Source: Gammaproteobacteria bacterium
Lineage (GTDB): Bacteria > Pseudomonadota > Gammaproteobacteria > Pseudomonadales > Azotimanducaceae
Reading direction: 5' to 3'
DNA length: 64,000 nucleotides
NCBI GenBank assembly: GCA_026707735.1
Contig: JAPOWH010000007.1
Coordinates: 248,001-312,000, forward strand
Shown: positions 38,301 to 46,515 of the stretch, piece by piece
Position numbering within the stretch: position 1 is the first letter of the stretch
How the letters are laid out: each line of letters begins with the position of its first letter
The notes under the pieces: generated by a model
Database searches by the model: none
Seen by the model: the letters and a program-made list of their open reading frames with translations, nothing else
What the model was told of the DNA's origin: nothing
Program-made: the position numbers and the translations under genes

Positions 38301-40811
38301 ACCACCGTCCTCAAATAGGAAATCCTCCACGACAACTTGGCCGTCGGTAGCGCCATCAATCCAGTCGAATAGCTGAACAAGCTCGGTGTTGAGGATGTAG
38401 ACCACACCTTCGTCGAGCCAGCTAAAGCCATTGAGCCCGATACCCAATTCGTGACCAATGTATCCGGTGAGGTCGCCAAGATTCGCCAAGGAGGCGCCAT
38501 CGCGGTAGGTGTCGAAATGAATGCGGAAGCACAGTTCAGTAGTGGCAACGATCTCGTCAAAGACATTGCTGGCCTCCGTGGTTCGAGACGTGAACGAGTG
38601 AAATGCGCTGCTCGTCAGTAGATACAGACTAACGTCGTCACCGGCCGCAGCTCGAGTTCCAAGGACAGCCAAGTCGGCCAATCCGTCGCCGTCGCGATCA
38701 TGTGTTGGTACAACGCCCATCAAAGTTAGGTCGTAGTTCATTCCTACATTCCAGCACCCTGCGCTCTCCTGGCAGTGCTGGAGATTCACATGTTGGTCTT
38801 CAGACCCGTCAAGGCGGTCAAACGCATTCAGAGCGGCATCATCCAGCTGCACTAGATACAAGCTCGGACCCGACGAAACGACAAGATTTCCACTGCGAGC
38901 GGAATCGGAAACATTGCCAAGGAATGCCATGTGCGTTCCAAGTGCGCCTCCGCGGTCTGCGCCGTGAATCACCCAGGTCCGGTCAATAGCAGCAAGGCTC
39001 TGCAATCCAATATTGCCGTCATGGTCTCCCGCAGTACCGGATTCTCCATCGAGTTCGGCAGTTGAGAACAGGTAGACCGCGCCAGCGGCTTGTCCAGCAT
39101 TGTTGCTCGCTTGCGGTGCGGCAACTGCGATTCCATCAAAACCATCGCCATTGAAATCGTTGGTGCGCACCATCTTTGACCCGAACCCGTCATTGGGAAC
39201 CTCGCTCTCCATCGTGAGCATGTTGGCACCAGAAACCAGCGGGTCAAACGGGTCGACATCATCAATGTTGAGAACGCCGTCGTTGTCGATGTCGGGATCG
39301 GAGTTGTCTCCTATGCCGTCTCCGTCGAAGTCGGCCCACTCGGTTGCGAGATTCGGAAACATGTCGGTGTTATCGCCATAGCCGTCTCCGTCCGTGTCCG
39401 CCCACTCGTTGGGATCTACGGGATAGACGTCTACGTCTGCGGCGTAGCCATCGCCGTCAAAGTCGAATGTCGACGATGGAGTGCCCGTGGAAGCAACCTG
39501 AAACTTCGTGATGTCTATTGAGCGAACGGAATCTGCGCTCGCCTCATGATTGGGCAGAGCATGCTCTATTCCGCAAGGCTTGCCGTTGCAATCCTCGTGC
39601 GGATTGGAAAACTTGTCCACGTCGATGGCGTTGAACGCGGATTCCGCATATGTCATCACAGTGCCAAATTCGTTTTGGACTCCGTGGCCTCGAGACCAAT
39701 AGAACGTGCCCACAGCTTGCTGAACATAGGAATGCCCTAAACCGATTAGATGGCCAATTTCATGTGCAGTGACGTTTGTTGCACACCGCCCGGGTCCTAT
39801 CCACACGGATGCCAATACTGCACGGTCCTTTGGATGGATGAATCCCCGTCCGCGCCAGCCGCCAATGTCCTCGGCAATGCCGCAAAGACCGGAAAAGGGA
39901 TTTAAAGGGTGAAATGCGAGCACTAGGTCTGCACCGTAGTCGCTCTGCAGCTGGTCTCTCACTTCGTCGGGAACGAAGAGCCCGCCTTGGCCTATTTCGG
40001 GTACCTCGCTTTCATCAACCAAGCCCACCAATCTGAAATTCACGTCGGTCCCACTACGCTGGAAGAAGAAATTAGTAACTGCAAAGATTTGGCTGATCTG
40101 AACGGTTGGATCTTGTCCTGGCAGCAGGAAGCTAATAAAGGACTCGTATACGACGACGACATCAATCGTGGGGCTTGCAGGTACATCCTCCGGATCCGTG
40201 GGATCGGTGGTCATGAAGTACTCGTTTTCGTCGTCCACGCCATCGCCGTCGGTGTCCTTGAGAAAGTTCATGTTGCGTTTGTTTAGCGACGTGAAGGGCA
40301 TTTCCGTTTCGCCAGCGAACCAGACGGCATCGAGCAAGGAGAAGAACGTTAGAGTCCGTCCCTCGTGAACCAGCACCTCAAGAAAAACGTCTCCTTTAGG
40401 CAATACCCCCAATTCCACCTCAAAGGACTGCGCTTTTAACTCTTCGAAGGGAGCCAATCCAAGACCCAGAGGCGTCGTACCGAGAAACAATGATTTCTCT
40501 TCCGCATACTCCTCGTCATGAAACGTTCCGGTAACGGCAATCGTGGCGTACAGGTTCTCCGTCGGATAGTCCTCGAAATTCCGCAGCCCGATCTTCACAG
40601 TTGCCGTTTCGCCATCTTCGCTCTGAAGAGTGCAGGGACAATCAATTCCCACGCGTGCCCATTCAAGCTGCGCATTGAGGGAAAGGAACGAAAAACCCAG
40701 CAGACTTGATGCAATACACCATTGCATCAAGTTTCGGCCGTCCAATTGTCGTTTTCTAAAAGGATTCTTCATGGATTGCGTGATACTTCTCGATTGGGTT
40801 CTTGATTGCAT
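35349..40811 (-). CDS. Giant secreted metzincin metalloprotease with FG-GAP and calcium-binding repeats
   Basis: The ATG at 40811 follows AGAGGA by 6 bases and lies two bases after the stop of the upstream gene. The 1821-residue product has an export segment (SLLGFSFLSLNA, to about residue 48). A zinc protease domain at about 220-420 carries HEIGHLIGLGH (H350, E351, H354, H360) and a Met-turn GTVMTY (M386), the metzincin signature of reprolysin- and matrixin-like enzymes. EF-hand/thrombospondin type 3-like calcium repeats (DTDGDGYGDNTDMFP) flank two blocks of FG-GAP/integrin-alpha-like repeats at about 530-1070 and 1280-1821. A dense calcium-repeat array lies at about 1074-1260. Unusually, I see no classical propeptide with a cysteine switch in its N-terminus; the upstream gene may supply that role. 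It probably cleaves extracellular matrix or host proteins (inferred). Confidence 0.9.
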   Translation of the reverse strand: MQSRTQSRSITQSMKNPFRKRQLDGRNLMQWCIASSLLGFSFLSLNAQLEWARVGIDCPCTLQSEDGETATVKIGLRNFEDYPTENLYATIAVTGTFHDEEYAEEKSLFLGTTPLGLGLAPFEELKAQSFEVELGVLPKGDVFLEVLVHEGRTLTFFSLLDAVWFAGETEMPFTSLNKRNMNFLKDTDGDGVDDENEYFMTTDPTDPEDVPASPTIDVVVVYESFISFLLPGQDPTVQISQIFAVTNFFFQRSGTDVNFRLVGLVDESEVPEIGQGGLFVPDEVRDQLQSDYGADLVLAFHPLNPFSGLCGIAEDIGGWRGRGFIHPKDRAVLASVWIGPGRCATNVTAHEIGHLIGLGHSYVQQAVGTFYWSRGHGVQNEFGTVMTYAESAFNAIDVDKFSNPHEDCNGKPCGIEHALPNHEASADSVRSIDITKFQVASTGTPSSTFDFDGDGYAADVDVYPVDPNEWADTDGDGYGDNTDMFPNLATEWADFDGDGIGDNSDPDIDNDGVLNIDDVDPFDPLVSGANMLTMESEVPNDGFGSKMVRTNDFNGDGFDGIAVAAPQASNNAGQAAGAVYLFSTAELDGESGTAGDHDGNIGLQSLAAIDRTWVIHGADRGGALGTHMAFLGNVSDSARSGNLVVSSGPSLYLVQLDDAALNAFDRLDGSEDQHVNLQHCQESAGCWNVGMNYDLTLMGVVPTHDRDGDGLADLAVLGTRAAAGDDVSLYLLTSSAFHSFTSRTTEASNVFDEIVATTELCFRIHFDTYRDGASLANLGDLTGYIGHELGIGLNGFSWLDEGVVYILNTELVQLFDWIDGATDGQVVVEDFLFEDGGSYHITSSAFTGGNRVVEGVADVDGDRRGEVMVWTTFGPHSMFTVEGLRNLDALNGTEDGGLIEFTSSAAEETGVWDFFSVSSFDPVPHSVLNSPDEEQNSRILMAYQGLVLDVELDDINAMDSPFGQPLDSTIDLVQLLNLGRARVLIPPPDVRAGVDLGGMYPLGDLDADGGLDYMFASTTTTSERQRASTLHVMYSGSFTAIDKSDGQLDGALYLHNNLQDTDGDGLLNIADMDDDGDGVNDLIDAFPLHAEAIYDADGDGTANYIDAFPTNPFEDSDLDMDGVGDNSDFDADGDGIWDFFDPYPFDTDNDGEVNYVDADDDGDGVDDVLDAYPLDPTEQYDSDGDGYGDNTDLFVHDPNEWVDFDMDGIGDNGDVDDDNDGYADVDDHFPYNPDEWLDSDGDGVGDNADAFPSNPFEWEDLDGDGVGDNLGIGNVASYRVESGWSELNFFSLAPATTHPLGDFDLTGGPKILLQGGDPSDERGAFHILSSSDLQMLDPLDRHTNQTIQVENFGQGEQSWELRGERSSFGVIYESLGALADIDRDSVGDVVIGAPTDEIEGGAVFVVLGDQLAEADALDGTMDGKINHTQCSEQGTCVAIRNPATDDLLGGDRFGYSATSIEGLFGEDTSAIVATNFFSDPWPDDGEFGPPMVYLLSSNAIAAEVEEQQDGALMLESLLEREETLQMYSEFSPFEAIPYATTVFQVSDYDDDGAEDLIITMPFSGITYFASSIDLLGADAADESADGRINMMHVREGQNSYRLDGFAPLLSSARTSALGSMSDVSQFVPVESIFSRDGYYLLDTSDLQKHDEADGEADGIISQLEKSDTNTWNIQGVIGLEICNGGMDQPETQLIAEKDTFFDTSFYLFNLGAMKDVAEASGATDNTVDMANARSSGVPGIWSIGLGDLSFSLLWVQASCIGHWDTDETEDLAISMLHLDFDTFEVKTSVYLLMTEDLPTLDGLDGLVDNEVDISVLWQAP

Positions 40812-40813
40812 TT

Positions 40814-41500
40814 TCAATCCTCTCTACGAGGAACGTACTTGGTGTTGGCATGGCGGTCACGTCGAGTTTCGGCGACGTCAGGCTTCGAGTAGTCGATGTG
40901 CTGACCCATGCTGCTTGTTGGAGTAAGCCATCCTGCCTCGTCTGTCCCATGAAACTCGAAGCTGCCTTCCGTGGTAGCTACATACGCAAACGTCTGGGCT
41001 TTTCCAAAGGTGACGATGAGCTGCTGGAATTCCTTCTCGCCAGCTTCAGGCTTGGCGTAAATGGACGTGTTGCCGAATTCGTCAGGCACGATTCGATCCA
41101 CGACGGACTTGTACGTCTTGTCGATTTGCGGTATTGCGATTTCCACGGGCGTGCCAAGCAGCCATTGCGAGTACTCGCCGGTCAGAGTCACATAGATGGA
41201 ATCGTCGGGCATTCCTTCAGGTAAGCTCGGAGCGTCTTGGTCGTTCGGATCAGTTTCGTGCCACGCATAGCGCAACTTGCGCGGAGGAAATTGAGATGCG
41301 GCGTTTGATGTCGGTTCATCATGATCATGATCGTGTTCGTGATCGTGATGCAGGTGTGGGTCTGCGAACGAGCTGCTCTGCTGCATGACAAAAACGGTCA
41401 CAATATAAGCCGACACACCGGCCAACACAACAACAGCTACGATAACCGCCCACGTCTTCCAAGCGAAACGAGCGTCGCCGGCTTTATCTTGGTTACTCAT
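40814..41500 (-). CDS. Membrane-anchored His-rich protein with metzincin-propeptide-like domain
   Basis: The 228-residue protein has one transmembrane segment at about 16-39. A His/Asp-rich stretch at 49-62 (HLHHDHEHDHDHDEP) is a likely metal-binding linker. A domain at about 105-210 follows: GTPVEIAIPQIDKTYKSVVD, NTSIYAKPEAGEKEFQQLIV, TFGKAQTFAYVATTEGSFEF, then GWLTPT. The same order (GxPVxxxIP, a second strand pair, VxTFG, ATxxGxFxF, GWL) occurs in the N-terminal pro-region of many bacterial reprolysin-like metalloproteases, as I recall that family. Its stop (40816-40814) lies two bases before the metzincin start, so the two are almost certainly translated together. I infer a detached propeptide, inhibitor or chaperone for that protease, perhaps also delivering zinc. 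The start at 41500 has a weak ribosome site. Confidence 0.75.
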   Translation of the reverse strand: MSNQDKAGDARFAWKTWAVIVAVVVLAGVSAYIVTVFVMQQSSSFADPHLHHDHEHDHDHDEPTSNAASQFPPRKLRYAWHETDPNDQDAPSLPEGMPDDSIYVTLTGEYSQWLLGTPVEIAIPQIDKTYKSVVDRIVPDEFGNTSIYAKPEAGEKEFQQLIVTFGKAQTFAYVATTEGSFEFHGTDEAGWLTPTSSMGQHIDYSKPDVAETRRDRHANTKYVPRRED

Positions 41501-42047
41501 TACAGGCCACTACTGATGCAAAGTCCATTTTATGCTTCGCTAACCAAGCCAATATAGTTTCGTTCAGAAATGGCAGGTGTTCATCGAAAGTCGTTCATTG
41601 CGTCTTGAATTCACTTCAGACGAGCATTGTGGCCTGAATCGAATCCAGCAACATGGTGAGACGTGTCAGTGATTACTTCGGACAGCCCAACAAGCTTCAA
41701 GACTTGATCTCAGGAGGAATGCGCGTGCACAGAAATCGACTGTTTTCGAAACCACCTCTTCTTGCCGAAAACGTGGATTTTGGAACTGCAACTTGATGAG
41801 AATCCAGAGTCAATCGTCGATTCCGAAGTTTTCCGAGTAGCGAGATTGATGGGATTGACGCAATGCCGAACTAGGAGATTACTCTAACGGCTCGACGAAT
41901 CAATTCTGCTTCATCACAAGCGAATTGGCCCATTCGAGAATTCTACACTTGGGCACGAACGCACATTTCCTCTATGACAACCGTGTGTGCCAACGCATTG
42001 CCTCAGAAGATTCCGAAACATACTGACGCTAGTATGCGCCGGACTAC
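41501..42047. other. Intergenic stretch without a supportable gene
   Basis: About 550 bases. It must contain the promoter of the propeptide-like/metzincin operon. A 25-codon frame at 41719 sits one base after AGGAGG, too close for normal initiation, and I do not call it. A weak hairpin near 42019-42036 belongs to the small gene at 42048. Nothing else is recognised. Confidence 0.5.
42019..42036 (-). terminator. Weak terminator-like hairpin
   Basis: On the minus strand CATACT and AGTATG pair over 6 bp around AGCGTC, followed by TTTC. It lies 12 bases after the stop of the small membrane gene at 42048-42260. The stem is short and A/T-rich, so termination here is only possible. Confidence 0.3.
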
Positions 42048-42260
42048 CTATAGATGGTCGGTCGATCGGAGACTACTAAATGTGGAGATATAGCTAATCT
42101 CTCTCCACTGTCTCCGTTTCCTTGCTCTCAACCATTTTTCGAGAGCTTTGGCTATCCTAGTGTGCAGATGTGTCATATGAAACAAGATGGAAACCCACAC
42201 CATTGCAAATACCAGACCGAATATTAGTATCAGGACTTCCTCGGTGAGGAGAATTTTCAT
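42048..42260 (-). CDS. Small single-pass membrane protein, hypothetical (70 residues)
   Basis: The ATG at 42260 is set by AAGGTGG six bases upstream; upstream TTG and GTG codons are less likely. The product has a transmembrane segment at about 9-30 (VLILIFGLVFAMVWVSILFH) and then a strongly basic helix (KALEKWLRARKRRQWRE). The short N-terminus and the basic segment after the helix suggest an inner-membrane protein with a cytoplasmic C-terminal tail. It follows the winged-helix-like gene by 31 bases and is probably co-transcribed with it. The family is not recognised. Confidence 0.6.
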   Translation of the reverse strand: MKILLTEEVLILIFGLVFAMVWVSILFHMTHLHTRIAKALEKWLRARKRRQWREISYISTFSSLRSTDHL

Positions 42261-42291
42261 TTTGTCCACCTTGTTCACCAAGGTACAAGGA

Positions 42292-42552
42292 TCAATTCAA
42301 CTCTATCAAAGTCTTCGCATATTCCACTCCCTTGGGAGTCAGCTTGTACGTGGTAGTACCTTCGTACCTATGAAGGAAGAGGAGATTGTCTTGCACAAGT
42401 TGATCCAGTATGTGCATCCAATCCTTACTCCACCGCTGCTTGAAATGCGTAAGGTCAAAGGTATTCATACTTTCAGCATTGGGGTTGGCTTCATACAAGC
42501 TAAGCAGGACAGAGTCGTAGAGTTCCTTGTTGTTGGTCATGCCAAGTTCCAT
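42292..42552 (-). CDS. Small winged-helix-like protein (86 residues)
   Basis: The ATG at 42552 follows AGGA by about 8 bases. The product is helical with a C-terminal beta wing and closing helix. The segment WSKDWMHILDQLVQDNLLFL, followed by YKLTPKGVEYAKTL, has the hydrophobic pattern and YxLTxKGxEYA ending typical of winged-helix proteins. It is therefore a candidate DNA-binding regulator, perhaps of its small membrane-protein partner 31 bases downstream. A second in-frame ATG four codons on is an alternative start. Function is inferred from fold pattern only. Confidence 0.6.
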   Translation of the reverse strand: MELGMTNNKELYDSVLLSLYEANPNAESMNTFDLTHFKQRWSKDWMHILDQLVQDNLLFLHRYEGTTTYKLTPKGVEYAKTLIELN

Positions 42553-43356
42553 TTAGAATCCTATCCCCATTTTAAATGTCAGCTTTCGGGTCCCGTTCAG
42601 CAGGTTGAGAACTGCAGGCGGGACTTCGTGCGCTCTAAGAGACAGTTCTTGCTTAGCGAAGTCACTTCGCTTCAGCTTTGTTTCTAGTTCTTCTACTCGA
42701 TCTGTGCAACATGTTCCTGCTCGTTTGGTTCCAGCCAAACGGGTTGTAGATCCTCAGAACACATGAGTCGATCTGCTCGGCAGTCTCGTGCCTAGTTGTA
42801 AATCTGCACCCGTGCAACAGTCCCCGTCTTGTGCTGACCCAATCCTCAACACAGTAGGCTGTCATTCGCATCTACGACTACATCGCAGACTCTACAACGT
42901 AATGCGACGCCCAGCCAACGCCGGACGCGCCGTCCGAGACCTCATCCCATTTCGTACTCGTTGGAAAGCTCTGTGCTAAAACCTATTTTCGAGACCACGA
43001 TCAACTCCAACCTGAATGGCAGGAAATTCAATAGCGAAACGCGCGCGTCAGCGGTAAGTCGTAAGTTCCCCCAACGGGACCCCTCAGTAGCGTTCGAAGT
43101 AGAGTGCATGCGGATCCTCCAGCTCCTCGAACCAGGGCGCTCGCAGAATCCACTAGGATGATCTTGCGGAAGGATTGAAACACACCTAGTCGTGACCCTC
43201 CTCCAAACCAAGACATTGGCCTCAAGGCGAAGAGGAGCTCACAACAATGACTCAAGAACAGAATTACTTCAAGACTTGGAGAGCCAAACTCTAGACAGTG
43301 GCAAGTAGCTCGAATGCGATATTGAATTTAGGTCCATGTAGACCATCAACGCCAAG
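42553..43356. other. Mostly non-coding region with possible gene remnants
   Basis: No convincing gene lies in these 800 bases. A TTG-started minus-strand frame of 61 codons (42553-42738) ends one base before the winged-helix gene and has a short coiled-coil look (RVEELETKLKRSDFAKQEL), but has no ribosome site. A plus-strand 15-codon frame at 43247 (MTQEQNYFKTWRAKL) has GAGGAG about 9 bases upstream and stops early, which could be a decayed gene start. CGTTTGG/CCAAACG arms occur at 42722-42741. Confidence 0.4.
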
Positions 43357-43482
43357 CTATGACCCATCGAAAGACACCGAAAACCTCAGTCCAAATTCCC
43401 TTCTGTCGTTGTTCATGATGCTTAGTACCGTAGGGTCAAGATCTAGCCTTGCTAGCGGATAGACTTCATCCGTTAAGTTCTG
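43357..43482 (-). pseudogene. C-terminal end of the TonB-dependent receptor, separated by an in-frame TGA
   Basis: Reading on in the same frame past the TGA at 43485-43483 gives 41 codons before a TAG: they start QNLTDEVYPLARL and end EFGLRFSVSFDGS. This is the expected end of a TonB-dependent receptor, where strands of the form LYxxNLTDxxY and then GLRFSxSF close the barrel. The stop falls within LY-TGA-QNLTD, at a position usually filled by a small residue; GGA or AGA to TGA is one base. The receptor is either a recent nonsense mutant or depends on readthrough. Confidence 0.85.
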
Positions 43483-45531
43483 TCAATAAAGCTGAAGCTC
43501 CCAGCCGCTGTTTGCATCTTTGAGACTCAAGCTGGCACTTGCATGCTCAACAGAGGGCATGACGTTCAGATCATGATTGATAACTTGGCCGAACATCTCG
43601 CCGCGACGATAGGCCTGAATTCTTGCGATCATTGTGTAGCCTGAGATCTGCCATCGAAAACTCGGGACGAGCGAAATAGTAATTTGCGGTGTAAGTGCAG
43701 GTTTGTCGCCTGGCCGAATCCCTATCACACGTTCGTTCACATCAGTTATCTCAGAGTCAATGAGCCCAAGTGCGAATTCGAGCTCGAACCCATTCGCTGA
43801 ACTCAAGCTACCCTCCAACTCCAGTCCAGTGGCTCGTGACTCTGCGGCATTCTGCACCAGTGTCAGGAATCCATCTGCAACCAAATTGTTGGTCTGCACT
43901 GCCAAGTCCGTGTACTTGACATGAAACAAGGACATGCTCATTGCAAATGACTGTCCGGAGTCGCTCTTTATTCCAAACTCAAAGGAATCAGCATAGGTAG
44001 GGTCAAACGCTACAAACGTGTCCGGACCGCCAAATGGGCGAGGAGGATATCCGCCAGCCTGATAGCCTCGCGCATAGCTTGCGTAGACATTCCAGGAATT
44101 GGCAATTTCGTGTCGCAACGACACATCTCCGGTGATGTCACTCCAGGAATCACTACGTTGCGCTTCAGGTGGCGAAAAGTAATGCAACGAACCGATGGCA
44201 TCTTTGTCGTCGAACGTGGTTCGCGTGCCTACGCCCAATGTCCACCTCTCCCTCAAGCTGATGTCTGCGTGGCCAAAAACGCCAAGACTCGTCGTTTTCT
44301 GTTGCAGATATAGTCTGCCGTCGAATTCGCTTTGTGGAATCTGGGCCGGTCTGCCGTCGTTCAGACCATTGGAACGAAACACAAATGGACTGTCATTGAA
44401 ACCATCCTCCCTGAACGCAAAAGTCCCCAATATCCAATCAATCGATTCCGTAGCCCCACTCAGTTGCAGCTCCAGGGTGTCCTGCACTGCCTCTCCGCGC
44501 TCCGGAAACTCGATCAACGTGGGACCAACCTTCTCATTGTCCAATCCCCCCTCAAACCACATGGATCGCCTGGCAACTATGAGCTTGACGGACAGGAGAT
44601 CGGATAACAGCCAATTTGCAACTATGGAGTGGCTGACCGTTTCGTCCTCTGTGGACATGAGATCGTTGTTGAGCGAGTAGGTATCATCAGGATTGAGTGG
44701 TTGATCGGCTTGACTTAGACCGAAAGAGTTGGCAGGATTGAATACGAACACTGTGTGGGGGCTTACGCCTTGTCTCGCTTTAGCGACGTCCATCGACCCC
44801 ACAATTTCTAGCCCGTCGAACGGTTGAAACACTGCGACACCACGTCCAAACAACTGATTGATTTGTCCAATCTCTGCTTCGGCGTGTCGTATATTCAATG
44901 CTCTTCCAATACCGTCGCGAGACTTGTAACCTCCGCTAAATGAAACACTGACTATGTCGGTCAATCGCGTCTCGGCGTAGATGTGTCCATTCAAACGCCC
45001 CAGGGTTCCCACTCTTGCCTGCAGATCTACGTGGGTTGCGCCAGTTGGCTGTCTAGTGATGATGTTCAGTGCGCCACCAAGAGTGTTGCGTCCCGACAGT
45101 GTTCCTTGCGGACCGCGTACAACCTCGACACGCTCAAGATTTACCAGATCCAAGTTTGCACCCATATTGCGGCCCAAGTAAACGCCATCTACGTAAATCC
45201 CTACTGCGGGGTCCGTTGTGATAATGTGGTCTTGGAGGCCGATGCCACGCATGAACACAGACGCATGGCCAGAGCTTCCCTGCCCAAAGTTGGTTTGCAC
45301 CGTATTAGGAGCAAACTTCTCCAACTGATTGAGTTCAGTCACTCCCTTGTCCAAAATGCTCTCACTGTTGAACGTAGTGATAGATACTGGAACCTCCGAC
45401 AATTGTTCCACTCGCTTTCGTGCAGTTACGACTAGCTCTTCCAGTTCTTCTTCGGCAAAGACGTGCTGCTCACCAATGCCAGTCGCAAGTCCGACAATCA
45501 CCAATATCGTTAATCCAAGGCTGGATTTCAT
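43483..45531 (-). CDS. TonB-dependent outer-membrane receptor, interrupted near its C-terminus
   Basis: The 682-residue reading frame has a signal peptide to about residue 26 and then EELVVTARKR, a typical start of the plug domain. The plug continues with VPVSITTF, RGIGLQDH, IYVDGVYLGR and VEVVRGPQGTLSGRNTLGGA at about 30-165. The rest is the 22-stranded barrel. Such receptors import iron chelates, cobalamin, oligosaccharides or similar ligands using TonB energy. The ligand is not deducible here. The frame stops at TGA 42 residues before the true end; the missing strands are intact downstream in the same frame (43357-43482), giving 724 residues if read through. Loss of the last barrel strands and terminal signal would normally prevent outer-membrane assembly. 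The start at 45531 has GAGGT about 9 bases upstream. Confidence 0.9.
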   Translation of the reverse strand: MKSSLGLTILVIVGLATGIGEQHVFAEEELEELVVTARKRVEQLSEVPVSITTFNSESILDKGVTELNQLEKFAPNTVQTNFGQGSSGHASVFMRGIGLQDHIITTDPAVGIYVDGVYLGRNMGANLDLVNLERVEVVRGPQGTLSGRNTLGGALNIITRQPTGATHVDLQARVGTLGRLNGHIYAETRLTDIVSVSFSGGYKSRDGIGRALNIRHAEAEIGQINQLFGRGVAVFQPFDGLEIVGSMDVAKARQGVSPHTVFVFNPANSFGLSQADQPLNPDDTYSLNNDLMSTEDETVSHSIVANWLLSDLLSVKLIVARRSMWFEGGLDNEKVGPTLIEFPERGEAVQDTLELQLSGATESIDWILGTFAFREDGFNDSPFVFRSNGLNDGRPAQIPQSEFDGRLYLQQKTTSLGVFGHADISLRERWTLGVGTRTTFDDKDAIGSLHYFSPPEAQRSDSWSDITGDVSLRHEIANSWNVYASYARGYQAGGYPPRPFGGPDTFVAFDPTYADSFEFGIKSDSGQSFAMSMSLFHVKYTDLAVQTNNLVADGFLTLVQNAAESRATGLELEGSLSSANGFELEFALGLIDSEITDVNERVIGIRPGDKPALTPQITISLVPSFRWQISGYTMIARIQAYRRGEMFGQVINHDLNVMPSVEHASASLSLKDANSGWELQLY

Positions 45532-45887
45532 GCTTCTATACCTCGGTCGAATGGGACGACGAACACGCGGTCGGAAAGTTCGTCCTCATAGGTTTTTGTT
45601 TCGCGCCAAGTGAATTTTGCTTTCGTCCGGCCTTGACGTCCTGGTTGCCCCATTCTGCAGGGATGGAAAAAACACTTCATATCCGCATCCAAAACTGCAT
45701 TGCATAAAGTACTCTTTGAATTATTGGCGACACTGTGCAAGGTCGTGCTAGAGATCAAGTGTGTGCGTTTGACTCAGTCAGGTGAGAATCAATCTTGCAG
45801 GGATCGTCCTAACTGACTGTTTTTGTACGAAATGCTCGAATCAGAAGACACTCTAGCGACGCACTATAACGGAATCAAGGATCAAGA
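45532..45887. other. Divergent promoter region between receptor and membrane protein genes
   Basis: About 355 bases separate two divergent genes. No gene is supportable here. A TATAAC box lies near 45866 just ahead of the plus-strand gene, but without a good -35 at the right distance. No Fur-box-like sequence caught my eye, although the receptor could be iron-regulated. Confidence 0.4.
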
Positions 45888-46289
45888 ATGGCAAAGCAAC
45901 TGGCCCGCATCGCGGGATACTACCTTATTGGTGTGGCTTTCGCGATTGGAGCACAATTCATCCTAGAAATGACCTATGAATCAGCACCGATCACGCCGCG
46001 GGAAGTCTGGTTTATATTGGATTGGTTTTCGTTGGTGGGATTTGCAATATGCGTATACGCGAATTTTCGCTACAAGCAACAATCTCGCGGAAATCAGGAC
46101 GTCACATGGGAGAGAATGGCCTCCAACACGGCTTTCTACATTTCTGTAGGCCTTGCTCTTGCGTTCCTCCATAATTTCGTCGGCAATCTCGCTGGCGGCA
46201 AAGATGATCTACTGTTTTGGAAATTCATCAATGCCGTTCAAGTGCCTTTGTTTCTCGCTACGGGATGGAGAATGTCTACGCAAGACTAA
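45888..46289 (+). CDS. Four-helix integral membrane protein, hypothetical (133 residues)
   Basis: The ATG at 45888 has AAGGA about 9 bases upstream. The sequence has four hydrophobic segments at about 9-28 (AGYYLIGVAFAIGAQFIL), 41-60 (VWFILDWFSLVGFAICVYA), 82-101 (AFYISVGLALAFLHNFVGNL) and 112-127 (AVQVPLFLATGW), with a charged loop (RYKQQSRGNQDVTWERM) between the second and third. It is an inner-membrane protein. The short acidic GGKDDLLFW loop precedes the last helix. It is divergent from the receptor gene. No family is recognised. Confidence 0.75.
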   Translation: MAKQLARIAGYYLIGVAFAIGAQFILEMTYESAPITPREVWFILDWFSLVGFAICVYANFRYKQQSRGNQDVTWERMASNTAFYISVGLALAFLHNFVGNLAGGKDDLLFWKFINAVQVPLFLATGWRMSTQD

Positions 46290-46515
46290 CCACGCTCCGA
46301 ATTCAAGCGACTACGCGCTTACTCTTCGGCAGAGCTTTGTGGATCCCGCGAACAATCTGATTGAACGAATTTCACGCCGCTAGATATAGATCAACACACG
46401 ATTGAATCCATGACAGAGGAAGCCATCGTTCGAGCGGCTTCGAATGCCTCGTGCTCGGTTCCAAAACGATGTGTCCAATCTCGAAAGCTAGTTTCTTGGT
46501 ACTTTTCCCTTTCAA

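Noticed and set aside
41719-41796. A 25-codon frame after AGGAGG
   Set aside because: The ATG is one base from the ribosome site; the in-frame GTG is better spaced but the peptide has no recognisable character.
42553-42738. A 61-codon minus-strand frame ending one base before the winged-helix gene
   Set aside because: The coupling position is attractive and part looks like a coiled coil, but it starts with TTG, lacks a ribosome site and shows no family match. It could be a gene remnant. I could not support it as a gene.
43247-43294. A 15-codon frame with a good GAGGAG site
   Set aside because: MTQEQNYFKTWRAKL is too short to judge and nothing in the following sequence continues it in any frame convincingly. 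Noted as a possible decayed gene start only.
46390-46515. A protein-like minus-strand frame (KYQETSFRDWTHRF...) just after the exported helical protein
   Set aside because: A stop lies directly before it and there is no start codon until its last eleven residues. It may be a remnant, but a gene cannot be supported.
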